A stretch of DNA of 64,000 nt from Oncomelania hupensis. Taxonomy: Eukaryota; Mollusca; Gastropoda; Littorinimorpha; Pomatiopsidae. The DNA is taken from NCBI GenBank assembly GCA_036898135.1, contig CM072511.1, forward strand, positions 80,594,762 through 80,658,761. Reading direction: 5' to 3'. Positions 12,001 through 22,592 of this stretch are shown here, one piece after another. The position numbers were made by a program, and so were the translations under genes. The notes under the pieces are model-generated. The model had not been told where the DNA came from, made no database searches, and saw nothing but the letters and a program-made list of their open reading frames with translations. The stretch's first letter is position 1, and the number at the start of each line of letters is the position of its first letter.

Positions 12001-15000
12001 ACCGATTCAGCGCTGCCTCACGGTGCACTGGTCCCAGGTTTATGAGTCGTGAGATATTGTTCTGCCAATTTCTCTGGATCTTCGAGCGGTTGTGGTTTCT
12101 TGGCTGGATCTGCAGTGGCTGAATCGCGGGCTTCCAGTTTCTTCTCCTTCTACAGTGGTGGAGATTTTCACCGATGCTTTCCTTTTGGGTTGGGGAGCTC
12201 ACACAGTCCCTGACTGCTCATGGAATGTGGAGCAAAGAGCAGCTCAGTTGGCACATCAATTTTTGGAGATTGAAGCGGTTTGTCTGGCTGTTCATTGCTT
12301 TCTCCCGGATATTCACAGAGAATGTTTTCTGATTTGTTCCAACAATTTGACAGTGGTACCGTACCATCAATCGGGGTCATCTCTTCTTTCGCAGAAAGGT
12401 GGAGCAGTTGTTACTGTTTTTGGATGCTCATCATTGATCTTTGGTGGCTTATCATGTCAATAGGTCAGTCAATGTGATGGCAGATCTTCTGAGTCACTCA
12501 CATTGTCATCAACACTGAATGGACGTTGGCTCACAATGTGGTTCAAGCCTTGTCTAGACCTATTTGCTACCCGGTTCAGTTCCTGCCTACCTCTGTGTCC
12601 CCGGTTCTAGATGATCAAGCATGGACATTGGACACGTTTTCGATTTCTTGGTCAGGTCTCGAGGCTTTGCATTCCCTCCCTTCCCTCTTCTTCTGCCTGT
12701 TCTTAGGAAAGTGGAGTGCGAATCCCCCAGGTTGTGCGATCCTGCAGAGGACTTCCTGTTGGGACCCATTGTCCGATACAATGGCTCCTAAATATTTGAA
12801 GCTATGCACTGTGTTGAGGGATTGGCCTTGGACTTTGATGTTCGTGTGGATGCCATTGGTGTTGGTCATCATTTTGGTCTTCTCTGCACTTATTTCCATT
12901 CCATAAGCTCTGGAGGTGGTGTCAAGCCTCTGTACCAGCTGTTCAAGTTCTTGTTCCTCTCCAGCCAATCCATCAATGTCATCCGCAAAACGAAGATTGG
13001 AGATTGCTCTACCCCTTATGCTGACTGTGCCTTCGTGATCTGCAAGAGCATCTGACATGATGCGCTCTAGGAAGATGTTGAAGAGTGTTGGAGATAGTAG
13101 GCATCCTTGATGCACACCGATTGTTGTTCTGAACCAGTTCCCGATGACACTGTTATGGAGGACTGCACTGGTAGCCTTGTCATACAGGCTTTTGATGACT
13201 TCAATAATTTTAGGGCTGATGTTGTACATTTTCATTGTTGCCCATAGAGCTGCATGCCAGACTCGGTCAAACGCCTTCTTGAAGTCTATGAACACATGAT
13301 ATAGATGTTGTTGGTGCTGTAGGTATTTCTCACAGATTATTCTGAGGTTGAAAATCTGTTCAGTGGTACTTCTCCCTGCCCTGAATCCTGCTTGTTCTTC
13401 AGCTATGATTTGTTCAGCTTGGGGTTTCAACCTGTTGAGTATTATTTTCCAGAGGACCTTGCTGGGATGGCTGATGAGGCTAATGGTGCGGTAATTTTCA
13501 CACTCCTGAAGGTTACCTTTTTTGGGAAGAGTGATGACAAGCGACTGGGTCCATGGTGTAGGCCACTGCCCACTCTGCCAGATCTTGTTACAGATAATGG
13601 TAAGGGCATCAATCATCGCTTCTCCTGTTGTTGTCCACTCCCGCTGACTTCCCTTTCTTCAGCGATTGCACTGCTGCCTCAACTTCTTCCCGGAGAATTG
13701 GGAGGATTTCTTCTTCTTCTCTGTTCTCGGGACATGCTAGAACTGATGGGTCTCCATTTGGTGTATGGTTGTAAAGGTCAGAGCAGTACTCGGTCCATCT
13801 GTCCAAGACTTCTTGTTCTTCTGTAAGGCACAAACCAGACTTGCTTTGGATTGTGGAGACCTTGGGCTGTTTAACACTTGTCAGCTGCTTCACAGTCTGT
13901 TAGGCCTTCTTGCTATTGTTCTTGTTCAGACTGTTCTCTATTTCCTGGCGTTGATCTTCTATCCAGTTTTCCTTTGCTGTGCGCATGCCTTTTTGGATGT
14001 CATTGTTGATTTTTCGGTATACATCAGCTCCCTATGAGGTGTTCTTTTTCTTTTTTTATTTCTCTTCGTTTATCACACAGATCCAAAAGTTCAGGTGTGA
14101 TCCACGGCTTCTTCTTTGGTCGGTGCTTGCCAAGGATCTCAGTGGCGGCATCTGTCACAGATGAGTTGAAGGCGGTGGTCATGGTGTTGACATCTACTTC
14201 ACCAGCTCCCAAAATGAGCAGTGGTGCAAATTTCCCTCCAATTGTGGCCTGAAATAGTTCTGCCACCTCTGGGTCTTGCAGTTTGTCCAGGTCGAACTTC
14301 AGTCTAGTGCACTTTGCTGTATTTACTCTCTTCAAGTGGAGCCGGAAAGACATTGTCACGAGATCGTGGTCACTTCCGATGTCTGCTCCTGGAAAAGTGC
14401 GTGTCCTGCCAATGTTGATGCTTGATCTGAAGCGTTTCTTGACCATGATGTAGTCTATCTGCAGGGCTCGAAATTAGCGGGGGCCCGGGGCCAAAAACCC
14501 GCAAAGTTGATTTAGGGCTCGGAAAGTTGAAAAACGAAGGGCCCGCTTGGCCCGCAAAATAATTCGTCTGCTACAGCTAGCTCTACTCGGCAGTTTCGTA
14601 TTTGGGCCAAGGGAAGCAACCCACACCGGTGCCCTAAATTTGGACAGAAAAAAACAAAACAGAGAAAAGAAGCGGAAACCCTTTAATTTTGCACTCAAAA
14701 GTGTAATATACACTTCAATATCTTTTTAATATAATAAACAAAAGGCTATGGCACAACATAAGCGCAAAATGTCCATCTTTGCAAGTACGAAAGTATGGCT
14801 ACATATCGTCGCCATACAGTCCCTAAAACAAGTCACAAAACTGAAAAGTATTATACAAGAGACTCACTTGATTTTTTTCTATTTTGTTTAATGGCCATTT
14901 CAGGCTCACTAGTTACTGGAATATGTGTGTCACTGAATGTGTGTGTGTTTTTTCCCCTTTTTTGTTGGTAATGTTTGAAAGTGAAAGAAAAGGCAAATAA

Positions 15001-18000
15001 AAATGACATCACTCAGCAAAATTGGAAATTCAATTGTTTTTATTTTAGATTATCAGACAAATTGTACTTTCTACTTATTATATTGTCAATAATTCTTTTG
15101 TTTTTTGTTTGCATTATTTTTCAAGTTGGGCCCCGAAAGTTGCTTGTGGGCCCTCAAATTTTTCAATCAAGGGGCCCGGTGGCCCCCAAAGAAAAAAGTT
15201 AATTTCTAGCCCTGATCTGGTTGTGATGCTTCCCCCCCTTCCCCTCCCTCCCCACCTGGGACTGTGCCATGTCCATCGTCTGGAGTTTTTGTGGAGACCA
15301 AGCGTGTTTGCCAGTACCAGATTGTTGTATCTGGCAAACTCCAACAGTCTCAGACCCCTGTCATTTGTCTCGTTGTTGCAGTGGGGTCCACATGTGTCTC
15401 CCCAGTTGTGGTGCGCATCTTGGCCAACCTTAGCAGTTTAGTCGCCTTGCACTATGACTATGTCCTTCTTCGGCACTTTGTCAAGGACCGCCTGTAGATT
15501 TTCATAAAAATCCTCCACTTCGCTGTCGTCATAGTCTGATGTTGGGGCATAGGCCTGGATGATGGTGATGCTGAAAGGGGCTGCTCTCAGACAGATGGTA
15601 ATGAGTCTACTGGAGACTGGGCGGCAACCCATGACAGTGGCTAGAATGTTCTTGTGGACCAAGAATCCAACTCCGTGTTCGTGCCTGTCATCTCTACCGC
15701 TGAAATAGAGCTTGTGGCCTTTGTCGGTCGTTGTTTCATCTAGGCCTTTCCAGCACAGTTCGTTGATACCTAGAACGTTCCATCGATAGTGGTCCAGCTC
15801 GTGGGCCAGTTCTTCAAATTTTCCTTCCGCAGTTAGGGTCCTGACATTCCAGGTTCCTATGATGATGTTGTTTCTCGTGCAGATCTTGCTAAATTGTCCA
15901 TCAGTAGCATACTTATCACCTCCGTCCTTGTTGAGCCGGGCAACGACCGATCCGGTATGGAATTAGTGGATAGTTTCATCATGTAGTTTGTCTTGGGCAA
16001 AAAAGACCTGGCGGTGCCCAATCCTCTCCAGGCTGTTGGCCACAGCCGAAATCCACGAATACAGTGTGGCTCGCCTTGGCCCTGAGCTGTGGTCGTTGAA
16101 CCTGTAGTAACGTGAGGTTCCTACGCTGTGGCCGGTGACTTCTGTGAAGAAGACTTTTGCCCAGTTATGCCGTGCTAACATCACCCCTGTTAGTCGCCTC
16201 TTACCTCACGCCAGGAAACGTTGGGTCTATTCTATTTAATGCCCGAACCCACATGGCAAAATGGAGGCAAAGGGCTGACAAAATTCAAAGAAAACAAATA
16301 ACCAAGAAATATTTGTTTACTCCACAGAAAGACATCTATGTTCCTCTGCGCCCAGCTCCACAACCTGACAATTTAGAATCACATTATGCAGAATTGTCAC
16401 CCAGACTGACTGATGATGTTCTCAACAAGTTGCGTGCCTTTATCACAGTGTGCAGAGAAACCCCATATACTGTCAACGAGGATATTCAGAAGGTAAGAAA
16501 AAAGATTCTTTAGATAATTTTGCTTTTAAAAAATCTTGGCATTTAAGGAAGTTAATTGTCAATCCTTTAAAAATTATTTTTTCGATGCTAGTTGTAAACT
16601 CCTTTTTTGCAATCTTATCAGGTTATTTAACTCTTGGTGACCTCACTCTGGTTGTCTACACCAAGTCCTTGTGCTCTTTCAGCAATAAGCTGTTTATAAG
16701 GTTACCAAACTCATTATCACTGTCGAGCTATCCCCTGCCATCATGGCCGAAAATTTTGCAAAATCAAACCTCAAACAAAATCGTTACAAAAGTACACAAA
16801 ACCACGTGAAACTTGCGAAAACGATAGCGGAAAACACACGTGAACCTTTCCGGAAGTTGACTAAACCTTCTCTCACGCACTGGAGAGTTCCTATTTCCTG
16901 TGACTTCATGACTAAAAGGTGCACTAACTAGGCACACATTACCGCGCTTCAGGATTACGGGCGAGGCGCGCATTACCGCGTTATAGGACGCTAGAAGTTA
17001 AAAAGACATTTTTGAAATCATTATTCACTCATTTCTCAAATTAACAAACCTTAAGGTGAGGTAATTAGCAGATCTTACATGTCTGTCAGTGCCATGAATA
17101 TATCTTATTAACTTCTAGCGCCCTATAACGCGGTAATGCGCGCCTCGCCTGTAACACTGAAGCGCGGTGATGCGCACCTTGTTAGTGCACCTTTTAGTCA
17201 TGAAAATCACAGGAAATAGGAACTCTCCAGTGCGTGAGAGAAGGTTTAGTCAACTTCCGGAAAGGTTCATGTGTGTTTTCCGCTATCGTTTTCGCATGTT
17301 TCACGTGGTTTTGTGTACTTTTTTAACGATTTTGTTTGAGATTTGAGTTTGCGAAATTTTCGGCCATGATGGGCTCCGCCAGTGATAGTGAGTTTGGTAA
17401 CCTTATCGATCAGCGTATTGCTGAAAGAGCTCAAGGACTTTGTTTAGACAACCAGAGTGAGTTTTCTTATGTGTGTTGACTGAGCACACATTCACATGCA
17501 ATCTACACTGTCTTGTTGTTTTATTAACATAGTCCATACAATACCTGTAATTATGAATTAATTACAAGATTCCAACAGGTAAAAATAGTACTAAAGTCAA
17601 AATGGTTCTTTGGGTACATAGAATAACCATTTTGTAAACATATCCTAAAATATGAAATCAATGTGACAATAAATAAATTTTTTGAATTTTTTTAAAATTC
17701 ATAATCCAATTTATTGGATTAAACTTGAAATCCTTACAGGATATAGGCGCAAATGTACAGAAAACCTTATAGGCCACAAGAGTTAACTCTAAAGTCATCT
17801 TGTTGTTGATTGCAACATGCAATTATTGTCTTCAGGCACTTCAAGAGGAGTTTGTTTCTGCAAGAAAAGATAACCCTTCTTCAATGAGTGTCAATGATTT
17901 TCATAGACTTCTTTCACTTGTCAGGTAATTGCTTTGCGTTGTTGAATGATGTTCTGTGTGTCTGTAGAATTCATTTTATTGTTTATCTTGATAGATGTGG

Positions 18001-21000
18001 AAGAATGGAAATTATAAGAATATTTGCTTTTTCCTAATGACATCAGTTCAAAGTGGAGTTCTCACTCATTTATACTTAACCCTCTAACCCCCACATGAGC
18101 CAAAGCCTTATCTGCTTCTATTTCCTAAGTCAAAGCAAGTAACTCTGTCAAAATGCTACACCATGCACATACAAAAATTAATTAAATATGCACCACCCAA
18201 AATTATGTTCCACTTATCATTATTAACTCTTAGTCTCATATAGCAAAACAGCACGTTGATCTTCTCCTTCATGTAAGGATTTGACAAAAACAAGCCAAAA
18301 ATAGGTGCATGTGTTTAAAATGCTATATCTACTGAACGGTTGGTCAGAGCTTCATGGGACTTAGTGTGTAGATAACTGGTAACTATGCAAGTATTGAGTA
18401 AGCTTTAGTTCTGTCAGTGTCAACTGTCTGTGTTACCTGCTCAGAGCTGCCAAGTGCTACGCTTTGGGCGTAGTTTGCAACGCTAGAGTTGACTTGGCTA
18501 CGCTGTTACGCCCGGTCTCGATTTGCTACGCCCGGTCAAATTTTGTCTAGCGCACCACTTTTAACAAGACACTCTTCCGGTCATCCCTGGGCCAAAGCAC
18601 AACTGAGGCTCTCCTGATGCTCAAGAGCAAAGAGGTCCCCTGTTATGATACTCAATTGGACAGTGCTATCTTGCGGAAGTGCAAGAAGGCAGCCATGTCT
18701 GACTGAATGACTTGTGTGCATCCAAACACTATTTTGCCAGTTGGGTGGTTGGTGTGTGTGTGTGTGTTATTGTATTAAAGTGCAAAAGTAAATAAGCGGA
18801 TGACCTTGTTCAGGGTTAACAGTTTGTTGAAATGCTACTCCCAAACGCCATTTTGCTACTCCCAAGTTGCCTTTTTGTTACTCCCGACCAACAATAGCAG
18901 TTGGCAGCTCTGCCTGCTATTTTACCTGTGATTACACTATGTAACAAATTTTCACTTTTGTTCTGTTCCTGGGTTGAAAGTGTGTTTTCCTATCCTGTTA
19001 GGTCTAGAACAGAAAGGAAATCGCTGTTATTCCAGAAAAACTTTGCTTCTGTGACCGGGACAATGAAATTTGGAAAATCGCGTGTGTTCGAGAAAATTAT
19101 CGATTTGCTTTCAATGCCGAGCTTCCTCCCTGAACTGCTAGAGTTGTCCACATGTTTCTACAATTCTCCTGAACACTCTAGAACGTTCAAGAAACTTCCA
19201 GAACTTTCGAGAAACTCTCAGAACTTTCTAGAACATTCTTGAACGTTCCAAAAGTAGCTGTACAAGTATAAAAGCACACGACCACTGTGTCCTTGAGTGT
19301 CTGGCCCTGGAGCCTGACTTCTCCGCGGTTAGGATTGCCTGCTGCGATGATGATTGCATCTGGACTCCATGGCCGACCTGGTAGCCTACTCCTTGTCGAC
19401 TAACTTTGGACTGCTGTTCATGACCGCGGTGTGCACCTACCGCTCACGAGTGTCTGTACACCTTTAGACCCAACCGCCTGGCCGTTTCTCTCCCCGGAAC
19501 TCGTCTTGGGTTCCTTTGTCTTACAACTACTAATGATGGCTATCCCCACTCAGTTACCTGTTTGTAACCTATTCCCCCACCTGGCCCATGGGCCTTTGGT
19601 TCGACTCTACCTTCTCGGGTCCTGGGTATGCTCTACTCAAGTGACATGTTCCCACTCAGCTACTACTACACGGATTGTACCCTCAGCTGACCCATTGGGT
19701 CCTGGGTATTACTACCACGTACTGACTTATACCGCTCAGCTACCTTGCTCTCATACCACATGGCTCATACCTCCAGTCGACACCATGGGTTCTGGGTATC
19801 CGTTTCCATGACTGACCACCCCCCTCACATGACTCATACCTTCAGTTGATCCTTGTGTCCTGGGTATTAGATACCACTACTGACATTTCTCACCACATGA
19901 CTTATACCTCAGTTGATCTCTTGGATCCTGGGTATTCGTTTTCATGATTGACATCCCATACCACATGGCTCATACCTTCAGTCGACCCCACGGGGCCTGG
20001 GTATCCGTTTCCATGACTGACCATCCCCTCCACATGACCCATACCTTCAGTCGACCCCACGGGGCCTGGGTATCCGTTTCCATGACTGACCATCCCCTCC
20101 ACATGACTCATACCTTCAGTTGACCCCTGTGTCCTGGGTATCCGTTTTCATGAATGACTTTCCCTACCTCACTGTACCATTTTTTTCCCATCCTTGTTTT
20201 ATGGGTCAATTTTTGATTGTTTATAGCTTTTACCCGGCCCTCCTCGACTTTTAATGTGGTCCTGAAGGATTTTTATCTACTTAGGTACGTTCCCCTCCCC
20301 CCGCCCTCCTGGTCACTGCTAGGCCCTCCACCCTTCCCCCTCTGTGCTTGCCCTCCCTTGGCCTTGGCGGCCTCCCTGGCACCCCGGTCCTACCCCTGCC
20401 GCCGTTCGTTCGTACGCCTTCCCCTCATGCCTGCCATTGATCCATCTCCATCTTTTTCCGGACGTCGTAGCAGCGTCCCGCACTCCCTCTTCATATGACC
20501 TCTTACTGCAGCACGACCTCTTATATCAATGGACATCATAATACCAAAGTCTCCTATACGCATACTGTGTTGGGGACTATAACTGTATAAACTGAACTGA
20601 GAGAGTGATTCACAGTACAATCGTAAATCTACACATTTCTGAACCTTGTTGAGTGGTTTCCGACTGTGTTTGTCTATTCCTTGTGCAATTTTTGTTTTTA
20701 CCTGATCATAATGACGAAAAATATAAAAAATTCGTTCTATTTTCACAAAAAACTAGTTTTCTTCGTGCTGTTGTCGTGTAAGCAAAGTTTGTGCTTAATG
20801 AAGTCATTTTTTCACGTACTTTAGACATAAGCAATTGAAATATAACAATTTGAAGCCAGGAACAAAAATTGTGTTACATAGTGTTATAGGTAATATCACA
20901 ACCAATTCTTCGGATGATGAAAGGTCCGATCTGTAGTCGGAAAGATCGCTAGTGTGCACGCTAGACACTGATAAATCACTCTGATTTTTATTCCCTAACT

Positions 21001-22052
21001 GATCAGCCCTTTCATCTACTAATTGCTGCCACAACTGCTCATATCATGTAGACTCATTGTCGGAATCAGATTCTGCCATTTTTAGAATATCCCCGCTCTC
21101 GAAAACGCGACTAAAAACTAAACAAAAACTTTTATTAAAACGTGTTGTTGACACAACTGCAGTTGACAGGAAGGAAGTACACTGCTTTTAGAATCAGCTA
21201 GTGCGCATGCGCAATTGGAACTGGTTTCCGTTAAGCGGGAGAGAGGTGCTAAAAGTAGACGGTAACTAGGCGCGCTTTACCACGCTTCATGAGCCGTGAT
21301 GAACCGCGCTTTACCGCGCTTCATGAGACTAAGAGTTAATAAATCAACCACATATTTTTCTTCAAAATTAAATGTTACACATACATTTTTACAATGTGTT
21401 GCAACTGGAAAAAAAAATCTGAATGTCAACATTGCATACTGCACAACATGCAGCAATACGGTCACGGACTCAAATAATAAAGAACCGATTGTTCGTTTTT
21501 GTTATTCAAATCCAACACAAAAAGTTCGTCAAAGTTTAAGTCCAAATCACTTTCCTCTCCATCATTAACCTGTACCAAATCAGCCTCCTAAAATCCTTCA
21601 AATGGGTCATTTTCTTCATCAGATTCTGCAAGAATCTGACACCATAATTCTCCGCCTCTCAAACTTCAAACTTTAATCAAACTTTGAAAATTCACTGTGT
21701 GCGTTCTACACACTCTAGAAATGCCATGAAAACACCGCCGGAAACAGCAGGAAATCACGATCACGTGTGCGAGAATCTCGCCCGTTTGCTATAATTAGAT
21801 TTCCACATGGCAGCCTCTGATCAGACCACGTCATTTTGGTCCATTTTCACAATTTCTAAAACTCCTGCCTGAATTAGTTTTTTTTCTCACTAGATAAATA
21901 GTACCAATGTAATGTTTCATTTTGTTTGCAGATTGCTAACCCTCAGTCACTGCCATTCTGAATGCACACCACAGATTCTGAACAGAGTGTTGGAAATGGA
22001 GCAAGAACGGAAGTTGAGAATTTCAACCCCTGCTACTGCACCAGCACAGTAG
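6010..22052 (+). CDS. MCMBP: MCM complex-binding protein, 3' seven exons (partial gene)
   Basis: MCMBP binds MCM2-7 in the nucleus and helps assemble and unload the replicative helicase. Seven exons join in one frame, all with GT/AG junctions: 6010-6133, 6296-6413, 6624-6789, 6915-7048, 16328-16492, 17836-17924 and 21932-22052 (stop TAG at 22050). They encode the last 304 residues. Family-diagnostic blocks are [31 protein letters not shown] and the segment LPLGKF-type [13 protein letters not shown]. The first exon starts inside a codon, so the N-terminal half lies upstream of the window. The intron 7049-16327 is swollen by transposons, one TTAA element ends 49 bp before exon 17836, and others sit before the last exon. 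No convincing AATAAA follows the stop closely. The identification rests on remembered family sequence but is strong. Confidence 0.93.
7088..8100. repeat. About 130-bp direct repeat flanking a TTAA element
   Basis: Sequence at about 7092-7225 recurs at about 7965-8100 in the same orientation. Both start with GTTAGCCTCTAGCCAAGATGG and end around CCTAGCTGGTACC. The two copies bracket the element at 7273-7944. They may be two copies of an older repeat or a local duplication. No coding potential is seen. Confidence 0.6.
7273..7944. mobile_element. TTAA-flanked piggyBac-like MITE (672 bp)
   Basis: TTAA occurs at both edges (7273 and 7941). The 18-bp inverted terminus TTAACTCTTTGCCTGCCA is found at the left and, reversed, at the right. 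Just inside the left end are repeated ATCGACGATATAT motifs. TTAA targets plus terminal inverted repeats indicate a piggyBac-like (or Kolobok-like) non-autonomous element. It has no transposase. Confidence 0.8.
8136..8822. mobile_element. hAT-like MITE, 6-bp TSD GACTCA (687 bp)
   Basis: The termini are CAGAGATGCC at the left and its reverse complement GGCATCTCTG at the right. They are flanked by a perfect 6-bp duplication, GACTCA, at 8130-8135 and 8823-8828. The interior is AT-rich with no intact ORF. Confidence 0.8.
9041..9175 (+). mobile_element. Jockey-like LINE fragment (copy 3, 5' piece)
   Basis: This stretch matches 2966-3092 of copy 1, from the ATGATGACCAA motif through CTTTATCTAGAA. 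It is the linker between reverse transcriptase and RNase H. Downstream the match is broken by L2/CR1-like sequence and resumes at about 9656. Confidence 0.6.
9176..9655 (+). mobile_element. L2/CR1-like LINE 3' end with ATTC tail and a 119-bp duplication
   Basis: The frame containing [12 protein letters not shown] matches the C-terminus of CR1/L2-type ORF2 proteins. The 3' end has ACGCGCTTTATAAATTATTC followed by ATTC tandem repeats, the usual layout for this group. A 119-bp unit at 9221-9339 is repeated almost exactly at 9340-9447. A short GT run lies at 9545-9562. Confidence 0.6.
9656..10398 (+). mobile_element. Jockey-like LINE 3' end (copy 3, tail piece)
   Basis: It matches copy 2 from the RNase H block HDLHT, through the [15 protein letters not shown] motif, to the 3' tail with CAGTCCGCTGGACC and ATCT repeats ending at about 10398. 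Frameshifts and stops are present. Confidence 0.7.
10399..12740 (+). mobile_element. DIRS-type retroelement pol fragment
   Basis: The reverse transcriptase part at 10540-10795 encodes [17 protein letters not shown] followed by [14 protein letters not shown], where the usual YLDDW is YLGDW. The RNase H part at 12155-12375 encodes [13 protein letters not shown] and a [11 protein letters not shown] motif, and 12640-12730 encodes [17 protein letters not shown]. This order fits DIRS elements, which use a tyrosine recombinase; no recombinase domain is present here. The copy is interrupted at about 10815-11085 by non-homologous sequence with an AT dinucleotide run, and at 11228-11929 by a hAT-like element. 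It stops abruptly at about 12735 against an antisense RTE LINE. Confidence 0.7.
11228..11929. mobile_element. hAT-like MITE, 6-bp TSD GAAATG (702 bp)
   Basis: It has a perfect 15-bp terminal inverted repeat, CAGACATGCCTACCC, flanked by GAAATG at 11222-11227 and 11930-11935. It is inserted in the DIRS-type pol between the reverse transcriptase and RNase H parts. A frame near 11535 ([15 protein letters not shown]) resembles the start of a transposase but is quickly broken. Confidence 0.88.
12735..16225 (-). mobile_element. RTE-clade LINE, antisense in MCMBP intron, 3'-truncated
   Basis: Reading the minus strand from about 16225, an apurinic-type endonuclease starts with GTWNVRTL (about 15840-15865), includes [13 protein letters not shown], and has a catalytic SDH block near 14370. 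The reverse transcriptase covers 13616-12745, with [32 protein letters not shown] and the active-site FADD at about 12975-12987. The RTE assignment follows from this domain set and the C-terminal style of its sister copies. The frame is broken by several stops and by the insertion at 14462-15214. The 3' third is lost where it abuts the DIRS-type fragment. Confidence 0.85.
14462..15214. mobile_element. hAT-like MITE, 5-bp TSD ATCTG (753 bp)
   Basis: The left end CAGGGCTCGAAATTAGC pairs with the right end, whose reverse complement is CAGGGCTAGAAATTAAC. ATCTG flanks both sides (14457-14461 and 15215-15219). It is nested inside the RTE LINE. The GC-rich subterminal blocks carry GGGCCC motifs at both ends. 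Confidence 0.85.
16627..17001 (-). mobile_element. TTAA element, left partner of a head-to-head pair
   Basis: TTAA bounds both ends. Read on the minus strand it starts TTAACTTCTAGCGTCC and ends CAAGAGTTAA. It contains a short reading frame after an ATG at about 16743 (reverse) that corresponds to the partner's [10 protein letters not shown] start. It is about 375 bp and non-autonomous, and lies in the MCMBP intron 16493-17835. Confidence 0.75.
17108..17786 (+). mobile_element. TTAA element, right partner of a head-to-head pair
   Basis: It starts TTAACTTCTAGCGCCC and ends CCACAAGAGTTAA. Its first 360 bp are a diverged reverse complement of the left partner. An ATG at about 17366 opens an acidic frame ([17 protein letters not shown]) with a GT donor-like site after DNQSE, as expected for the first coding segment of a piggyBac-type transposase. 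It ends 49 bp before an MCMBP exon. Confidence 0.75.
18442..18912. mobile_element. hAT-like MITE, 6-bp TSD CCTGCT (471 bp)
   Basis: The ends are CAGAGCTGCCAA and its reverse complement TTGGCAGCTCTG. CCTGCT is duplicated at 18436-18441 and 18913-18918. The interior keeps a frame with [20 protein letters not shown] (about 18570-18640) that resembles a hAT transposase C-terminus; that assignment is weak. It is nested in the 3.1-kb TTAA element. Confidence 0.85.
19171..19274 (+). promoter_or_regulatory. Heat-shock-element array with TATA box
   Basis: From 19171 to 19250, eight consecutive 10-bp units begin with GAA, and six of them carry TTC at position 6-8 (for example GAACGTTCAA, GAACTTTCTA). 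This is the alternating nGAAnnTTCn phasing bound by HSF trimers. A TATAAAAG box follows at 19267-19274. I infer a heat-inducible promoter reading to the right. No protein-coding gene of note follows; the first ATG gives a 15-codon frame. Confidence 0.75.
19600..20160. repeat. 69-bp minisatellite, about eight units
   Basis: A CCTGGGTAT(C/T) motif recurs at about 19618, 19707, 19790, 19859, 19927, 19996, 20065 and 20134. The last four units are spaced exactly 69 bp apart and are nearly identical. Because 69 is divisible by three, open frames run through on both strands (minus strand unit [17 protein letters not shown]), which explains the spurious ORFs here. It lies about 330 bp downstream of the heat-shock promoter. 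Confidence 0.85.
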
Positions 22053-22250
22053 ATGAAAATATTTTAATGACTGCAACATTAACCCAATGCCATTCGAGCC
22101 AGTTTTGAGCTTCCCTTTTTTTAGTTCTCAATGCAGGGGAAAGAACTCACGCAAAAAACAAAATTCAAAATGAGGATTTACCCGTTTTAATGTGAAGAAA
22201 AATACCACCAGATGTTGAATTCTCACACTTCGTGCTTAAATTGTGTGAGG

Positions 22251-22330
22251 TAGATAGATAGATAATCCGTGTTTATAGGGTCCAGCAGACTGCCAAGAGC
22301 CGAATCAGGACCACACAAAACTAAGCAACA
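22251..22330 (-). mobile_element. Jockey-like LINE 3' tip
   Basis: Read on the minus strand this is only the last 75 bp of the LINE, with GGTCCTGATTCGGCTCTTGG, a CCGCTGGACC-like block and an ATCT tail. It sits about 200 bp after the MCMBP stop, so it may lie in the 3' UTR. Confidence 0.75.
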
Positions 22331-22592
22331 ATGACTAGATAACTATTTAAAGTAAATATCAATGGTTAAAGAAGACACCAAAGTTTCTAACACTGTACAG
22401 TTTGTTTCTACTTTGTTTCTTTTGACTATCAGTAGGCCTTCGTTTGTCTTTTCTTCTTTCAGACACCTCTGCTTTCGCCATTTTTCTAGTGTAAAGCCAT
22501 TATTGTCATTATTGCTTTCACCAATAATCGAACACCATGTCTTCCTCCTCCATCTTTGTGACACCGAAATTTTGGCCAAAAAACTTTCTGGT

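Larger units (their letters stand above)
18223..21339. mobile_element. 3.1-kb TTAA (piggyBac-like) element with nested content
   Basis: A perfect 17-bp inverted terminus, TTAACTCTTAGTCTCAT, lies at 18223 and, reversed, at 21339. Near the right end the minus strand has an ATG at about 21080 opening [11 protein letters not shown], then a stop, then a [16 protein letters not shown] frame. This looks like a decayed acidic transposase N-terminus. Subterminal repeats of GAAGCGCGGTAAAGCGCG type match the inner ends of the pair at 16627-17786. It contains a hAT-like MITE, a heat-shock-type promoter and a minisatellite. Confidence 0.8.

Noticed and set aside
13392..13826. 144-codon + strand ORF
   Set aside because: It is antisense to the RTE reverse transcriptase and linker on the minus strand, where recognisable motifs lie.
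19431..19811. 126-codon + strand ORF
   Set aside because: It runs through the 69-bp minisatellite, whose length is a multiple of three, so open frames are expected without coding.
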